Source: Zavarzinia compransoris (GTDB lineage: Bacteria > Pseudomonadota > Alphaproteobacteria > Zavarziniales > Zavarziniaceae). From it: DNA of 64,000 nt. Positions 1 through 8,115 of this stretch are shown here, one piece after another. The DNA lies in the NCBI RefSeq assembly GCF_003173055.1, contig NZ_QGLF01000001.1, positions 69,085 to 133,084 on the forward strand, read 5' to 3'. Under the pieces are notes generated by a model. The model was given only the letters and a program-made list of their open reading frames with translations. It did no database searches and had not been told where the DNA came from. Made by a program: the position numbers and the translations under genes. The stretch's first letter is position 1. The number at the start of each line of letters is the position of its first letter.

Positions 1-146
1 GGGAGAATATGCTGGCCCGCGGCGTGCTGTTTCATCCCGGTGCCTATGAGAATCTCTTCGTCTCGACCGCGCATGGCCTGGATGAGGTGGAACTCACCCT
101 GCAGGCGGCGCGCGAGAGTGCCGCCGATCTCGCGCGGCTGGTCTAG
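1..146 (+). CDS. Class III aminotransferase, C-terminal end (partial)
   Basis: Only the last 47 codons are in the window; the reading frame starts at base 3 and ends with TAG at 144-146. The tail reads as a short beta strand (LARGVLFHP), then a VSTAHGLDEVELTL stretch and a final helix. This is the usual C-terminus of glutamate-1-semialdehyde-aminomutase-like PLP aminotransferases (fold type I, class III). The lysine-bearing active site lies upstream of the window, so substrate cannot be judged. Family assignment is by recognition of the tail pattern only. Confidence 0.6.
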   Translation, partial: ENMLARGVLFHPGAYENLFVSTAHGLDEVELTLQAARESAADLARLV

Positions 147-159
147 CAGGGAGGTGGAG

Positions 160-184
160 GCCGCCGCCCTTTCGGGGCGGCGGC
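160..184. terminator. GC-rich hairpin between convergent genes
   Basis: Ten-base perfect arms (GCCGCCGCCC / GGGCGGCGGC) around a TTTCG loop lie between the convergent aminotransferase and small exported protein genes. There is no long T-run, so it could stop transcription from either side weakly or simply protect 3' ends. Confidence 0.5.
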
Positions 185-190
185 AACTCC

Positions 191-577
191 TCACTTGCCC
201 GCGGGGTTCTGCAGGGCGGCGATCAGGCCGGCCACGGCGTCCTTCGCTTCGGACTGAACCGGCTTGCCGGCCCTGAGGGCCGCGATCGCGCGATCGGCCG
301 CATCGTCGATGACGCCCCATTGGTCGACATTGCGGGGCCGCAGGTCGGGTTGATCGTCGTCCCACGCCGTCTCGAAGTCGGTGATGCGCTTCTGGGCGGC
401 GGCCAGATCGCCCTTCGTCACCAGGGCCAGGGTGTCCTTGGCGATGGCTTCGTAAAGCGACAGGTCGCCCAGGGCGGAGGCCGGCGCGGCGGCAGCAGCC
501 TGTGCCGGCACCGCGGCAAGCCCGGTCATGGCAACGGGGGCGGTCACGATGGCCAGGGCCAGCAGATATTTCTTCAT
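191..577 (-). CDS. Small exported alanine-rich protein, unknown function
   Basis: 128 residues. The start at 577 is chosen because it gives a textbook Sec signal peptide (MKKYLLALAIV..., cleavage near AVPAQA-AA) and a GGAGAC ribosome site upstream. The mature part is helical and acidic; a central segment contains AAQKRITDFETAWDDDQPDLRP, and the last part repeats short helices. There are no cysteines, so it is not a disulfide or haem protein by sequence. It is convergent with the aminotransferase and divergent from another small exported protein at 803, and both sit close to two-component systems. Probably periplasmic; I do not recognise the function. Confidence 0.7.
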   Translation of the reverse strand: MKKYLLALAIVTAPVAMTGLAAVPAQAAAAAPASALGDLSLYEAIAKDTLALVTKGDLAAAQKRITDFETAWDDDQPDLRPRNVDQWGVIDDAADRAIAALRAGKPVQSEAKDAVAGLIAALQNPAGK

Positions 578-729
578 GGATGTCTCCGAACCGCGGGAAC
601 AGACCCGCACCTGTGAGCATCCGGGCCGCCGCTTACAGCCACCTTGCCGTTCGCATACGGATTTGTAAGCCGCCCACATTACCGATCCGTATGGTGAGCG
701 ACAGGTGCCGGTAAACGGCTGCGCCTAGC

Positions 730-766
730 TTGATCCTGCCCAGGGCATTCGTCCGGGCGGGATCAA
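730..766. repeat. Inverted repeat, 12-base arms, upstream of small exported protein
   Basis: TTGATCCTGCCC at 730-741 pairs with GGGCGGGATCAA at 755-766, with one G-T wobble and a 13-base loop. It lies 36 bases before the start at 803. It could be a leader hairpin or an operator; no T-run follows. Confidence 0.4.
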
Positions 767-802
767 CGGCGCCGGCCCGGCGCCATATCAAGGATCGGTT
801 CT

Positions 803-1060
803 ATGAGGAAAATCGTTCTCGCGGCGCTGCTCGGCACCGGCATGGCGGTGGCGGCGATGCCGCTGGCCTATGCGGCCTCCGTCCCCTGCGAAGAGGTGCT
901 GAAGGAATTGCGCGCTGCCGAGGCTGCCGGCACCGTCTCGGACGCCAACAAGGCGTCCTACGAGAGCCTGAAGGCCAAGGGCATCGAGCGCTGCAATGCC
1001 GACGACGACAAGCGTGCCGACGATTTCTTCGCCCAGGCGAAGGCCCTGCTCGGCAAGTAA
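803..1060 (+). CDS. Small secreted protein with two cysteines, unknown function
   Basis: 85 residues with a clear Sec signal peptide (MRKIVLAALLGTGMAVAAM..., cleavage after AYAA near residue 24). The mature 60-residue part is helical and charged, with two cysteines (in VPCEEVL and ERCNAD) placed to form one disulfide in a helical hairpin. It is followed after 30 bases by the membrane protein at 1091 and may be co-transcribed with it. Periplasmic location is inferred; function unknown. Confidence 0.7.
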   Translation: MRKIVLAALLGTGMAVAAMPLAYAASVPCEEVLKELRAAEAAGTVSDANKASYESLKAKGIERCNADDDKRADDFFAQAKALLGK

Positions 1061-1090
1061 GCAACAGACCGTGACCTTGCGGATTGCAGG

Positions 1091-1885
1091 ATGATCGCCA
1101 TGACTTCTCCCTTCACCGCTCCGGTATCTTCGGCGCCCAACCGTGTGCCCAAGGTCACGGTCGATTTCTGGCTGATCAAGCTCATGGCCGTGACCATGGG
1201 CGAGACGGCCGCCGACTACCTGGCCGTCAACATGGGCCTGGGCCTGACCGCCACCTCGCTCCTCATGGCGGCGGTTCTCGCCGTGATGCTGCTGGTGCAG
1301 TTTCGCCAGCAGCGCTATGTCCCCTGGAGCTATTGGTCGGCCGTGGTGCTGATCAGTGTCGTCGGGACGCTGGTGACTGACAACCTCACCGATAATTTCG
1401 GCGTGCCGCTGGAAACCTCGACCATTCTGTTCACGGTGGCGTTGGTCGCGACGTTCGCGGTCTGGCACGCAATGGAACGCAGCCTGTCGATCCACACCAT
1501 CGACAACGTCAGGCGCGAAGCCTGGTATTGGCTGGCGATCCTGTTCACCTTCGCCCTCGGCACCGCGGCGGGCGATCTGGTGGCGGAGCGATTTGCATTC
1601 GGCTACCTGACCACCGGCATCCTGTTCGCCGGCGTCATCGGCCTGATCGCCTTCTGCTACTATACGTTCGAACTCAACGGCATAGCCGCCTTCTGGCTCG
1701 CCTATATCTTCACCCGCCCGCTGGGGGCTTCGTTCGGCGATCTCCTGTCGCAGCCTGCCGAATACGGCGGGCTGGGGTTCGGAACGACCTTGACCAGCCT
1801 GCTGTTCCTGGCCGCGATCGCCGCCCTGGTCATCTATATGACCGTGACCAGGAGCACGCACGACAAGCCCGCGCCAAGCCGGTAA
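1091..1885 (+). CDS. Multispanning inner-membrane protein, COG4705-like
   Basis: 264 residues with about seven or eight hydrophobic helices. Two halves each begin with a similar segment: KVTVDFWLIKLMAVTMGETAADYLAV near residue 21, and a later AWYWLAILFTFALGTAAGDL. This internal repeat, with a GE/GD-T-A-x-D signature at the start of each half, is typical of the uncharacterised COG4705 family often found beside two-component systems. The start could be 1091 or the ATG at 1100. It lies directly upstream of the response regulator at 2007, separated by a strong hairpin. Substrate or role is not known. Confidence 0.75.
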   Translation: MIAMTSPFTAPVSSAPNRVPKVTVDFWLIKLMAVTMGETAADYLAVNMGLGLTATSLLMAAVLAVMLLVQFRQQRYVPWSYWSAVVLISVVGTLVTDNLTDNFGVPLETSTILFTVALVATFAVWHAMERSLSIHTIDNVRREAWYWLAILFTFALGTAAGDLVAERFAFGYLTTGILFAGVIGLIAFCYYTFELNGIAAFWLAYIFTRPLGASFGDLLSQPAEYGGLGFGTTLTSLLFLAAIAALVIYMTVTRSTHDKPAPSR

Positions 1886-1910
1886 ACCGTTCGGCTCGTC
1901 GCTTGCGGCG

Positions 1911-1940
1911 CCGCCCGCTCCCCGGGGGAGCGGGCGGTTC
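1911..1940 (+). terminator. Strong GC hairpin after the membrane protein gene
   Basis: CCGCCCGCTCC pairs with GGAGCGGGCGG with almost no loop, followed by TTCCCGTTCCTT. It lies 25 bases after the stop at 1885 and before the response regulator at 2007. Likely a terminator, though the tail is interrupted by C residues. Confidence 0.5.
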
Positions 1941-2006
1941 CCGTTCCTTCCGCCAGGCTGCTAGGATGGCGGGTGATCGAAACGAAACTATCGACAGGCA
2001 GGGCCG

Positions 2007-2684
2007 ATGCGCATTCTTCTGGTCGAGGATGACGGCAAGACCGCCGGCTATATTGCCAAGGGCCTGGGCGAGGCCGGCCATGTCTGTGACATTCTGGTCG
2101 ACGGGCGCGATGGATTATATGCCGCCATGCGCGAGCCCTATGACGTGATCATCGCCGACCGGATGCTGCCCGGCCTGGACGGTCTCTCGATGGTTAAATC
2201 GGCCCGCTCGGCCGGGGTGAAGACCCCGGTGCTGTTTCTGACCTCGATCGGCGGCGTTGACGACCGCGTGGAGGGGCTCGAAGCCGGTGGCGACGATTAT
2301 CTGGTCAAGCCCTTCGCCTTTTCGGAATTGCTCGCGCGGGTTCTGGCCTTGAGCCGGCGCCCGCCCACCCTCGACCAGAAAACGGTATTGCGTATCGCCG
2401 ATCTGGAAATGGACCTGATCAAGCGGCAGGTCAGCCGCGCCGGCGAGGCGATCGACCTGCAGCCGCGCGAGTTCCGCCTTCTCGAAGTGCTGATGCGGGG
2501 CGAGGGGCGTGTCATCACGCGCACCATGCTGCTCGAGCAGGTCTGGGATTTTCACTTCGACCCGAAAACCAGCGTGGTCGAGACCCACATCAGCCGCCTG
2601 CGCGCCAAGATAGACAAGCCTTTCGAAGTCCAGCTGCTGCACACGATCCGCAATACGGGCTACAGCATTCATGTCCCGCGCTAG
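2007..2684 (+). CDS. OmpR-family response regulator
   Basis: 225 residues: receiver domain (1-115) with the acidic pocket VEDD at 6-9, phospho-acceptor Asp51 (VIIADRMLPG) and the conserved Lys in LVKPF; then a C-terminal winged helix (about 130-222) with the PREFRLLEVLM and ETHISRLRAKI motifs of OmpR/PhoB proteins. All signalling residues are present. It overlaps the kinase gene at 2671 by 14 bases, so the two are translated together as one two-component system. Sequence type resembles copper/antimicrobial-responsive CopR/QseB regulators; the actual signal is unknown. The target could include the adjacent membrane protein. Confidence 0.93.
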   Translation: MRILLVEDDGKTAGYIAKGLGEAGHVCDILVDGRDGLYAAMREPYDVIIADRMLPGLDGLSMVKSARSAGVKTPVLFLTSIGGVDDRVEGLEAGGDDYLVKPFAFSELLARVLALSRRPPTLDQKTVLRIADLEMDLIKRQVSRAGEAIDLQPREFRLLEVLMRGEGRVITRTMLLEQVWDFHFDPKTSVVETHISRLRAKIDKPFEVQLLHTIRNTGYSIHVPR

Positions 2685-4053
2685 CCACCTCGTCCGGAGC
2701 ACGCCTTTCCGCCTGGCGGTGACTTTCAGTTCGCTGCTGATCGTCGTGTTCATCCTCTCCGGCACCATCGTCTACCGCGTGATGAGCGCCGATATCGCGG
2801 ACCGGCTGGACGAGACGATCGATCAGACCTTTGCCGTGGTCGCGGCCGCCTATGGCGAGAACGATCTCGAGGATCTTGTCGCGGCGGTGGGCAGCCACGC
2901 CGCCGCGACCGACAGTTCCCACCAGATCCTGGCCCTCACCGACGCCTCGGGCCGCAGGCTGGCGGGCAACGTCGTGCCGGCAGGTGTGATGCCCGGGTTC
3001 TCCGATCGTGCGGGAACCGACTTCGGCCTGCCGGACGACGAGCGCTATCGGGTCTTCGCCGGCCGGATCGCCGGCAATCTGCTGATCATCGGCCTCAGCT
3101 ATGCCGAAACGGAGGAACTGCGCGCCATCGTCATTACGGGCTTCGGCTGGGCGACCCTGATCGCCGCGCTGCTGGCTGTAACCGCGGGCGCGATCCTGGC
3201 CGCGCGCGTGCAGCGCCGGCTGGATGCGATCGCGACGACCATGGTCGAGGTCTCTCTCGGCCGGCTGCAGGCGCGGATTCCGATGATCGGGAACGGCGAC
3301 GACATCGATATCGTCTCCGAACAGGTGAATGCCGCGCTCGATCGCCTGGCGTCGCTGGTCGACAGCATGCGGCAGGTCAGCGCCGACATCGCCCATGATC
3401 TGAAGACACCGCTGAACCGGTTGAACATCACCTTGGAAGACCTCTCCGGCCGGGTCGCCTCGCCGGAACTTTCCGCCGCCTTGGACGAGGCCCGCGGCGA
3501 GATGGAGCGCATCAATGCAACCTTCGACGCCCTGCTGCGCATCGCACAGATCGAGGCGGGGGCGCGCAAGGCGCGCTTCAAGGCGGTCGACCTGCGCCTC
3601 GTGGCCGAGACGATCGGGGATATCTATGCCGAAGTCGCGGCTGACGGCGGGAAGGTGCTGACCCTGGATCTGCCGCCTGAAGGCGCCGCCGTGATCAACG
3701 GAGATGCCGATCTGCTGACCCAGCTCCTGGCCAATCTGGTCGAGAACGCGATGCGCCATTGTCCGGCGGGGACTTCGATCTCGCTGCTGGTCCAGGCTGT
3801 CGGGCGCAGGGTGGTCGTGGAGGTGCGCGATGATGGCCCGGGCATCCCGGAGCCGGAGCACGAGAAAGTCTTTCGCCGCCTGTACCGCATGGAAAAGAGC
3901 CGGACGACGCCGGGCAGCGGGCTTGGCCTCAGCCTCGTGCGGGCTGTCGCCGATCTCCACGGTGCGCAGATCTCCTTGAAGAATGCGGACCCCGGCCTTC
4001 GCGTCATCATCTGTTTTTCGGCGTCACCGGAAGCCGGTCACCCGGTTCCCTGA
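2671..4053 (+). CDS. Sensor histidine kinase, partner of the regulator at 2007
   Basis: 460 residues. Transmembrane helices lie near 14-36 and 153-175 and flank a periplasmic domain of about 115 residues without an obvious family. They are followed by HAMP, a dimerisation domain with His242 in DIAHDLKTPL, and the ATPase domain with N (LVENAMRHC), G1 (DDGPGI), F and G2 (GSGLGLSLV) boxes. This is a complete class I kinase. The last 47 bases run into the 3' end of the opposite-strand kinase gene. Upstream overlap with the regulator indicates a tight operon. The ligand is unknown. Confidence 0.93.
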   Translation: MSRASHLVRSTPFRLAVTFSSLLIVVFILSGTIVYRVMSADIADRLDETIDQTFAVVAAAYGENDLEDLVAAVGSHAAATDSSHQILALTDASGRRLAGNVVPAGVMPGFSDRAGTDFGLPDDERYRVFAGRIAGNLLIIGLSYAETEELRAIVITGFGWATLIAALLAVTAGAILAARVQRRLDAIATTMVEVSLGRLQARIPMIGNGDDIDIVSEQVNAALDRLASLVDSMRQVSADIAHDLKTPLNRLNITLEDLSGRVASPELSAALDEARGEMERINATFDALLRIAQIEAGARKARFKAVDLRLVAETIGDIYAEVAADGGKVLTLDLPPEGAAVINGDADLLTQLLANLVENAMRHCPAGTSISLLVQAVGRRVVVEVRDDGPGIPEPEHEKVFRRLYRMEKSRTTPGSGLGLSLVRAVADLHGAQISLKNADPGLRVIICFSASPEAGHPVP

Positions 4054-5374
4054 TATTCAGCGAGACCCGGGCGACGAGGCCCCGGCCGTCGGGCCGGTTC
4101 GCCAGTTCGATCGCCGTGCCATGGCGCGCGGCAATGCGGGCGGCGATCGCCAGCCCCAGCCCGCTGCCCTCGATGTCGGCGGATGCGGCGCGGAAGAAGG
4201 GGTCGAAGACGCGCGTCATCAAATGTTCCGGAATTCCCGGGCCGCTGTCCGAAATCTCCACAAACACGCTGTCGCCCGCGCGGCGCACGGCGATGTCGAT
4301 GGTGCCGTCCTCGGGCGTGTAGCGCAGGGCGTTCTCCACAAGATTGCCGAAAAGCGTGCGCAAGTCGGAGGGGTTCCCGAACACGACGGCGGTGTCCGTA
4401 TGGGTCAGGCCGATGTCCTGCCGCCGGTGATCGGCGATCGGCAGGATGCTGGCGACGACCTCCTTGATCAGTTCCAGGAGATCGATCGCCGCGAAGCCGG
4501 TGCCGGTGCTGCCCGCTTCCTGACGCGCTATCTTGAGGAGTTGGTCAACCAGCAGCGAGGCCCGCCTGATGCCCTGCTTCAGTTCAGCGATGCGCGCCGC
4601 CCTGGTGGCGGGATCGCCGATCCTGTCGAGGTTGCCGGCTTGAAGTTGCAGGGCCGCGAGCGGGGTGCGCAATTCGTGCGCCGCCTCGGACACGAAGCGG
4701 CGCTGGACCGCGACGACGGACTGCAAGCGCCCCAGCAGGCGTTCCATCTCGGTGACCAGGGGGGCGACTTCGGCCGGGATATTGTCCAGGCGGAAGGCGG
4801 CGTCGTCGTCGGCGCTGCGCCTGGCCAGGCTTTGGGCCAGGCGGTTCAGCCCGATGGTTATGCGGCGGACGACGACGATGAGCAGAAGCCAGGACAGGGG
4901 GATGGCGATCGCCACCGGCAGCATCGACCGGAGGGCGGCCGCTTCCGCCAGTTCCCGCTGCACTTCGACCTGCTGGGAAATCTGCACCGTCCGCCTGGGG
5001 GTGACCAGGGTGTAGGTGCGCCACGCCAGGCCGCCGCTCGACGTGTCGGAATACCCGGTCGACGAATGGCGCGGGATGTCGGCCGCTTCAGGGGGCGACG
5101 ATTGCACGATCTCATCCCGTCGATCCCAGATCTGGACGGCGAAATCGTCCTCCTGGTCATAGATCTCGTCCGCGGGGGGGCGCTGAGGGGGCAGGCCCTG
5201 GACGCCGGGATCGCCGACATTGAGGGCGACCTGGCGCAACTGCTGATCGAAGAATTCTGCCGCCTCTTTCAATGTCAGCAAATAGGACAGGGCGCCGGTC
5301 AGGATGCCGACAAGCGCCAGCAGCACCGTCAGCCAGCGCGACAGGGTCCGGCGCAGGGAAAGCGATCGCTTCAC
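4007..5374 (-). CDS. Sensor histidine kinase (QseC/PmrB-like), partner of the regulator at 5371
   Basis: About 455 residues. I place the start at the GTG whose last base overlaps the TGA of the upstream regulator (GTGA, four-base overlap); an in-frame GTG at 5389 would add five residues. It has two transmembrane helices (near 15-35 and 165-185) around a short periplasmic domain, a HAMP, a phospho-acceptor His near residue 232 (SEAAHELRTPL), and a full ATPase domain (LVENALRYTP, DSGPGI, GSGLGLAIA). The layout matches QseC/TctE/PmrB-type kinases. Its 3' end overlaps the convergent kinase by 47 bases. Confidence 0.92.
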   Translation of the reverse strand: MKRSLSLRRTLSRWLTVLLALVGILTGALSYLLTLKEAAEFFDQQLRQVALNVGDPGVQGLPPQRPPADEIYDQEDDFAVQIWDRRDEIVQSSPPEAADIPRHSSTGYSDTSSGGLAWRTYTLVTPRRTVQISQQVEVQRELAEAAALRSMLPVAIAIPLSWLLLIVVVRRITIGLNRLAQSLARRSADDDAAFRLDNIPAEVAPLVTEMERLLGRLQSVVAVQRRFVSEAAHELRTPLAALQLQAGNLDRIGDPATRAARIAELKQGIRRASLLVDQLLKIARQEAGSTGTGFAAIDLLELIKEVVASILPIADHRRQDIGLTHTDTAVVFGNPSDLRTLFGNLVENALRYTPEDGTIDIAVRRAGDSVFVEISDSGPGIPEHLMTRVFDPFFRAASADIEGSGLGLAIAARIAARHGTAIELANRPDGRGLVARVSLNIREPGDRLPVTPKNR

Positions 5375-6027
5375 TTGGCGGCCATCCACCCGGCGCCGCG
5401 GATGTTGCGGATGATGTCCTTGTCGAACTTGCGCCGGACGTAGTGGATCAGCACTTCGACCGCGTTGCTTTCGACTTCCTGCCCCCAGCCGTAGACATGT
5501 TCTTCCAGTTGGTGGCGCGACAATATGGCGCCGGGCCGATGCAGCAGCGCCCGCATGAGGGCGAACTCTCGGGTAGGCAGTTGCACCGTCTTGCCGTTGT
5601 AGGACAGTTCCGCGGTCGCAAGGTCCAGCTTGATCCGGTCGCTGCCGATGACCGAGGTGGCATGGCCGCCGTGCCGGCGCAGGACCGCCCGCATCCGCGC
5701 CTGCAGTTCCTCGATCTCGAAGGGTTTGACCAGATAGTCGTCCGCGCCGAGGTCCAGGCCGATCACGAGATTGGCGGGATCGTCCTGGGCGGAGATGATG
5801 ATCAGCGGCGTCCCGTTGCCCCGCTCCCGCATCTCCTTCAGGACTTTCATCCCGGGTTTCCGCGGCAAGGCCAGATCGAGAAGAACGACCGCATAGGTAT
5901 TGGCGTCCAGGGCGAGGTCGGCATCGGTACCGTTCCGCACCCAGTCGACCGACATGCGGGCATCGGCCAGGGCGGCACAGAGGCTGTTGCCGATCATCGG
6001 GTCATCTTCTACGAGCAGGATTCTCAT
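5371..6027 (-). CDS. OmpR-family response regulator (QseB/PmrA-like)
   Basis: 218 residues with receiver VEDD at 6-9, Asp51 in VVLLDLALP, Lys in LVKPFEI, and a C-terminal winged helix with LPTREFALMRALL and VEVLIHYVRRKF. The latter matches the QseB/PmrA/TctD subgroup, whose members bind direct repeats. A direct repeat of PmrA-box form lies 168 bases upstream, at 6195-6213, in the region shared with the divergent PAP2 phosphatase gene; this makes that gene a plausible target together with autoregulation. Confidence 0.92.
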   Translation of the reverse strand: MRILLVEDDPMIGNSLCAALADARMSVDWVRNGTDADLALDANTYAVVLLDLALPRKPGMKVLKEMRERGNGTPLIIISAQDDPANLVIGLDLGADDYLVKPFEIEELQARMRAVLRRHGGHATSVIGSDRIKLDLATAELSYNGKTVQLPTREFALMRALLHRPGAILSRHQLEEHVYGWGQEVESNAVEVLIHYVRRKFDKDIIRNIRGAGWMAAK

Positions 6028-6194
6028 CGATGCTTTTGCTTTGCCGCTTCAATGCCGATCTTGGCTCCGGATCAGGGATCGCTTCCGCAACGCGCGCCGG
6101 CACGCCCCCGGGGCCCGCCGATGACCGGTCAACATTATACCTGGCGGTCAACGCGTTTGAACTGGCGGCTGATCATGGCGGATGTGCGGGGCGG

Positions 6195-6213
6195 GCTAAG
6201 TTCTTGCTAAGTT
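6195..6213. promoter_or_regulatory. Direct repeat resembling a PmrA/QseB box
   Basis: GCTAAGTT occurs twice with an 11-base period (6195-6202 and 6206-6213). On the minus strand this reads CTTAGC-N5-CTTAGC, very close to the PmrA-type half-site arrangement CTTAA-type-N5-CTTAA-type. It sits between the QseB/PmrA-like regulator gene and the PAP2 phosphatase gene, about 110 bases before the latter. Binding is inferred. Confidence 0.5.
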
Positions 6214-6325
6214 TTCCGTGTCAGCCTGATGCGGGTTGTGTCGGCATGGGAATTTCTGGCGTTGGCGGCCGCGCGGGCGCGGGCAGCGAAGGAAATCATG
6301 CGTTCCGATTGATGAAAGACGGTCG

Positions 6326-7018
6326 ATGCGGCTGGGATCGAAGTGTGAGACGGGCGCCATCAGGGGCGACATGCTGGCTTTGGTGATGTTCGCGCTTGCG
6401 TCGGGGGCGCTGTTCGCCTTTGCGCAGCTGACCGGTGAAGTGCTGGAGGGGGAGACGCGGGCTTTTGACGAAGCCGTTCTCCTGGCCTTGCGCCAGCCGC
6501 AGGACGTCGAGGCACCGATCGGCCCGGCTTGGCTGCGCATCTTCATGACCGATCTTACCAGTCTCGGAAGCGCGACGACGCTGACGTTGATTACCGTGCT
6601 GACGGCTTCCTATCTTGCGCTGACGGCACGCCGCGGCGCGGCAGTATTCGTGCTGGCGTCCGTGGCCGGCGGCTGGCTGCTCAGCACGGCCCTCAAACTT
6701 GGTGTCGCTCGGCCCCGGCCTGATATCGTCGGGCATCTGGTCGTGGTCAACGACCTCAGTTTTCCCAGCGGGCATGCCATGCTGTCCACCGTGACCTTTC
6801 TCACCCTGGGTGCTTTGCTGGCGCAGGAGCAGAAGGCATTGGCCTTGCGCCTGTATTTCATCGGCAGCGCAATCCTTCTGGCTGTGGGGGTCGGTTTCAG
6901 CCGGATCTACCTTGGCGTCCACTATCCGACCGACGTCGTGGGGGGCTGGAGCGCCGGCACCGGTTGGGCTGTCGCCTGCTGGCTCTTCGCGCGGCGGCTT
7001 CTGGCCAGGGCCGCCTGA
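6326..7018 (+). CDS. PAP2-family membrane lipid phosphatase
   Basis: 230 residues with about five or six membrane helices. The three phosphatase motifs are visible: KLGVARPRPD, the PSGHAM box in LSFPSGHAMLS, and SRIYLGVHYPTDVVGG. Together they form the acid-phosphatase/PAP2 active site, in which a histidine is phosphorylated transiently. Family members dephosphorylate phosphatidate, phosphatidylglycerophosphate, undecaprenyl diphosphate or lipid A. The start at 6326 is preferred because sequence upstream is not hydrophobic or conserved-looking. Proximity to a PmrAB-like system suggests an envelope-lipid role; the specific substrate cannot be read from the sequence. Confidence 0.88.
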   Translation: MRLGSKCETGAIRGDMLALVMFALASGALFAFAQLTGEVLEGETRAFDEAVLLALRQPQDVEAPIGPAWLRIFMTDLTSLGSATTLTLITVLTASYLALTARRGAAVFVLASVAGGWLLSTALKLGVARPRPDIVGHLVVVNDLSFPSGHAMLSTVTFLTLGALLAQEQKALALRLYFIGSAILLAVGVGFSRIYLGVHYPTDVVGGWSAGTGWAVACWLFARRLLARAA

Positions 7019-7058
7019 CGCCGACGGCGAACCGGTTTCCACGTCGCCTGAAGATATT

Positions 7059-7952
7059 CTAGGCGCGATAGCGAAGGGCATCGACGAGCAGGGCGAAGGC
7101 GGCCGAGGGTTGGCGCCGGCTTGGATAGTAAAGGTGATAGCCGGCGAAGGCGGGGCACCAGTCTTCCAGCACCTGGACCAGGCGCCCGTCCGCCAGATGC
7201 TGTTCGGCCTGGTCCGCCATGACGAAGCCGAGGCCGAAACCCGCCGCGGCCGCTTCGACGATCATCGGGACGCTGTTGAAGGCCAGTTGCCCCTCGACGC
7301 GCACGCGGACGTCGCGCCCGTCCTTGGCCAATTCCCAGGCATAGAGCGAGCCGGAACTCAGCATCCGCAGATTGATGCAGCGATGGCCTGCAAGGTCGTG
7401 GGGAAAGCGGGGAACCGGGTTGTTCCGGAAATAGGCCGGCGATCCGACCACGATCATCCGCAAGTCCGGCCCGATCCGGACCGCCACCATGTCCTTGGCC
7501 AGCGCTTCCCCCAGCCTGACGCCGGCGTCGAACCGTTCGGCCACGATATCGGTCAGGCTGGAATCGATGCTGAGCTCGATATGGACGTCGGGATATTGCG
7601 GCAGCAGCTTTGCGATGGCCGGCCACAGCACGGTTTTCACGGCATGGTCGGATGCGGTGATGCGGATGGTTCCCGCGGGCTTTTCCCGCAGTTCGCTGAT
7701 CGAGGCAAGCTCGCCGCCGATGCTTTCCAGCGCGGGGCGCAGGGTGCGCAGCAGGCGCTCGCCGGCTTCGGTCGGGGCGACATTGCGTGTCGTCCGGGTC
7801 AGGAGGCGGACGCCCAGCCGGGTTTCGAGCCGGCGGATGGTATGGCTCAGCGACGACTGGGATGTGCTGAGTTTCGCCGCCGCCCGGGTGAAGCTCTGTT
7901 CCTCCGCGACCACGAGGAAGGCGTTCAAATCGACGAGATCCTCGCGCTTCAT
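7059..7952 (-). CDS. LysR-family transcriptional regulator
   Basis: 297 residues. The N-terminal winged helix is standard (FLVVAEEQSFTRAAAKLSTSQSSLS, residues 10-35), followed by the linker helix and a periplasmic-binding-protein-like effector domain (about 90-290). It is transcribed away from the RibD/DHFR-like gene at 8116, with 163 bases between, the usual LysR-target geometry, so that reductase gene is the first candidate target. It is convergent with the PAP2 gene. The effector is unknown. Confidence 0.9.
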   Translation of the reverse strand: MKREDLVDLNAFLVVAEEQSFTRAAAKLSTSQSSLSHTIRRLETRLGVRLLTRTTRNVAPTEAGERLLRTLRPALESIGGELASISELREKPAGTIRITASDHAVKTVLWPAIAKLLPQYPDVHIELSIDSSLTDIVAERFDAGVRLGEALAKDMVAVRIGPDLRMIVVGSPAYFRNNPVPRFPHDLAGHRCINLRMLSSGSLYAWELAKDGRDVRVRVEGQLAFNSVPMIVEAAAAGFGLGFVMADQAEQHLADGRLVQVLEDWCPAFAGYHLYYPSRRQPSAAFALLVDALRYRA

Positions 7953-8115
7953 TCATGAACCTCCGATATGGCCCCGATCAGTTTACCGCGGCTAATCATC
8001 GAAGTCCCCTTTGGCTAAATTGTGGTCGAATGAAACGTCGCGGCGCCGGGCCACCTTTTTCCTGCCTGCCTGCCGGCCGGCTTGCGCGGCAATCCCGGTC
8101 TTTCGGAGGGATGCG

